DNA of 6,631 bases from Bacillota bacterium (GTDB lineage: Bacteria; Bacillota; Clostridia; Lachnospirales; Lachnospiraceae), in NCBI GenBank assembly GCA_023398615.1, contig JAEWSD010000211.1, positions 1 to 6,631 of the forward strand. Direction: 5' to 3'. The position numbers were made by a program, and so were the translations under genes. The notes beneath the pieces were generated by a model. The model was not told the origin of the DNA. It saw only the letters and a list, made by a program, of their open reading frames with translations, and made no database searches. Position 1 is the stretch's first letter. Every line of letters starts with the position of its first letter. Of this stretch, positions 5,313 through 6,631 are shown one piece after another.

Positions 5313-6524
5313 CTAGCAGTTCATCCCTGCAATTGCACCGGTTGACCAGGCCCACTGCAGATTATAACCTCCGCAGGTTCCGTCCACATCAAGCAATTCA
5401 CCGGTTATATACAAACCCTTAACCAATCTTGATTCTATTGTTTCCGGGTCCACCTCTGCAACGTTCACCCCTCCGGTACAAACCTGTGCCTGTTCGAAGG
5501 TATTCGGTTCGGATATCGGTACACTCCAGGCTTTTATCCTGTTAACCATCTTCGTTATCTGCTTTTTGTCGGCAGACGTACAGGGCATATCCGGTGAAAT
5601 ACCTGATTCTTTCAGACAGACATAAGCCAGCTTATTATTTAATAGGCCTATAAAAGCCTCCTCTATCGTATTATCCGCACTCCTTTTCACCCTTTCCGAC
5701 ATCAGTTCATAGGTTTCCTTCCAGCTTAAGGAGGGCAGAAAATCGATTCGCAGGGTCACTGTCTTTCCTTCATATAAAGCCCTTGAGGCAAAGCGGCTCA
5801 GCTGGAATACCGGGATACCCGATACGCCGTATGCGGTTATCAGTAGTTCACCCTGTTCCGCCGCCTCGCATTCCTCATCCGTATACAATTTGATATTTGC
5901 TTCCGTCCTTACGCCTGCCAAAGTTTTGAAATATTTCTCCGGCGACTTAAGCTGTACCAGTGCCGGCAGAGGCTTTATTACCGTATGTCCCAGCTCCTTT
6001 GCAAGCCTGTAGCCGCTTCCGTCCGAACCCAGGCTTGGCGATGCACAACCGCCCGCCGCAAGTATCACACAATCTGCCGCATAGCTTCCTTTATCCGTAA
6101 TAATCTCAAACCCGCTTTTTTTCTTATGAATTTGTTCCGCATGGACCTCACAGTCAGTCCGGACCTTAAGGCGCTTAAGCTCCAGGCGGAGAACCTCCGC
6201 AACGGAGGAGGCCTGTTCGGAATTAGGGTATACATATCCGTTTCTTTCTTTCGGGTAAATTCCGAGTTCGCGAAAGAATTTAATCGTTCTGTTTACATCA
6301 AAACAAGACAGTACCTTCGTCGGGAAGGCGCTGTCATTGCACCGGTAGCATTCCGGCAATTGAAGCAAATTGGTATAGTTGCATTTTCCATTGCCGGTTG
6401 CCAGTATTTTTCTGCCGATCCTGTCTTTGTGCTCCAGAACGGTAACCCTGTTCTTTTGTCTTGCCGCCATAATGGCTGCAACTAAACCGGAGGCACCGCC
6501 GCCTACAATAACAATATTTTTCAT
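5313..6524 (-). CDS. HI0933/BaiN-family NAD(P)/FAD-dependent oxidoreductase
   Basis: A 403-residue flavoprotein of the HI0933-like family. The N-terminus begins directly with the FAD-binding strand and GGGASG (8-13); E31 ends the second strand (VLEHKDRIG). The family signature GRKILATGNGKCN is at 37-49, VILAAGGCASPSLGSDGSGY follows in the middle, TGGVNVAEV comes later, and the C-terminal FAD contact GELLDVDGTCGGYNLQWA is at 375-392. All parts are present and the length is typical. Databases give this family names such as aminoacetone oxidase or BaiN, but these come from few members, so the substrate here is unknown. No other bile-acid gene is present. It is the first gene after the promoter at 6587-6614, with a leader of about 55 nt. 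The Shine-Dalgarno sequence is weak (GCGGGA), but no other in-frame ATG, GTG or TTG lies between the predicted transcript start and 6524. Confidence 0.92.
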   Translation of the reverse strand: MKNIVIVGGGASGLVAAIMAARQKNRVTVLEHKDRIGRKILATGNGKCNYTNLLQLPECYRCNDSAFPTKVLSCFDVNRTIKFFRELGIYPKERNGYVYPNSEQASSVAEVLRLELKRLKVRTDCEVHAEQIHKKKSGFEIITDKGSYAADCVILAAGGCASPSLGSDGSGYRLAKELGHTVIKPLPALVQLKSPEKYFKTLAGVRTEANIKLYTDEECEAAEQGELLITAYGVSGIPVFQLSRFASRALYEGKTVTLRIDFLPSLSWKETYELMSERVKRSADNTIEEAFIGLLNNKLAYVCLKESGISPDMPCTSADKKQITKMVNRIKAWSVPISEPNTFEQAQVCTGGVNVAEVDPETIESRLVKGLYITGELLDVDGTCGGYNLQWAWSTGAIAGMNC

Positions 6525-6586
6525 GGTGGAATCCCGCTTTCCGATTCTTTCCTTTATGCGTTCAACATAGCTAATAACTTCTTTTC

Positions 6587-6614
6587 ATTATACCAGTTTG
6601 AAGGTCTATGTCAA
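6587..6614 (-). promoter_or_regulatory. Sigma-A promoter of the flavoprotein-proline gene run
   Basis: On the minus strand TTGACA (6614 to 6609) is separated by 16 bp from TATAAT (6592 to 6587). TGG directly before the -10 box gives an extended -10. Both hexamers match the consensus fully; the spacer is one base shorter than the optimum. Transcription should start near 6580, leaving a leader of about 55 nt before the first gene. No operator-like palindrome is evident over the promoter. The six genes below it have small gaps and no other clear promoter, so it probably drives them all. Confidence 0.85.
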
Positions 6615-6631
6615 TATTTTGGAGAACGCCT

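Noticed and set aside
5313..6524. Bile-acid dehydroxylation (BaiN) function for the HI0933-type flavoprotein
   Set aside because: The match is to the broad family only. No other bile-acid gene is in the window, and the neighbours are proline and folate genes.
6525..6580. T-box or other riboswitch in the operon leader
   Set aside because: The leader predicted from the promoter is about 55 nt, too short for a T-box, and no T-box sequence or terminator is present.
1..6631. CRISPR array, defence island, tRNA or rRNA gene
   Set aside because: No regularly spaced repeats, no tRNA-like cloverleaf, and no rRNA-like sequence were seen. The genes are recognisable housekeeping families.

Overview
The window reads as a piece of a Firmicutes chromosome, most likely from the class Clostridia and probably a Lachnospiraceae-type gut or anaerobic species. 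This is inferred from the MiaB N-terminal extension (ERQYYFMEKC… before the catalytic domain), strong AGGAG/GGAGG ribosome binding sites, a textbook sigma-A promoter, a DUF896 protein and moderate base composition. The species cannot be named from the sequence alone.

Every supported gene lies on the minus strand, so transcription runs from the right end of the window to the left. A near-consensus promoter (TTGACA, 16 bp, TATAAT, with a TG extension) sits at 6587-6614. Below it come six tightly packed genes: an HI0933/BaiN-type flavoprotein (6524-5313), a COG2509-type FAD-dependent dehydrogenase (5272-3671), glutamate 5-kinase proB (3639-2779), a DUF896 helical-hairpin protein (2744-2535), 5-formyltetrahydrofolate cyclo-ligase (2534-1974) and glutamate-5-semialdehyde dehydrogenase proA (1890-646). 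Gaps are 0 to 83 nt and no internal promoter is obvious, so one transcript is plausible. ProB and ProA carry out the first two steps from glutamate towards proline. The cyclo-ligase recycles 5-formyltetrahydrofolate, and the two flavoproteins have no assigned substrate.

Between proA and the next gene (410-645) lies the least ordinary part of the window. A 122-bp element (521-642) has imperfect terminal inverted repeats and is flanked by exact 8-bp direct repeats. It looks like a MITE-type insertion that landed 3 nt after the proA stop codon. Beyond it are three complementary arms (457-509) that can form either a terminator-like hairpin or an alternative, stronger hairpin ahead of miaB.

The left end holds the first 136 codons of miaB (409-1), the tRNA methylthiotransferase, cut by the window edge. 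The 17 nt right of the promoter (6615-6631) hold nothing that can be assigned. The genes are mostly ordinary housekeeping functions. I do not see a new defence or mobile system; the points of interest are the intergenic element, the alternative hairpins, and an ATG-TGA start-stop overlapping a GTG start.
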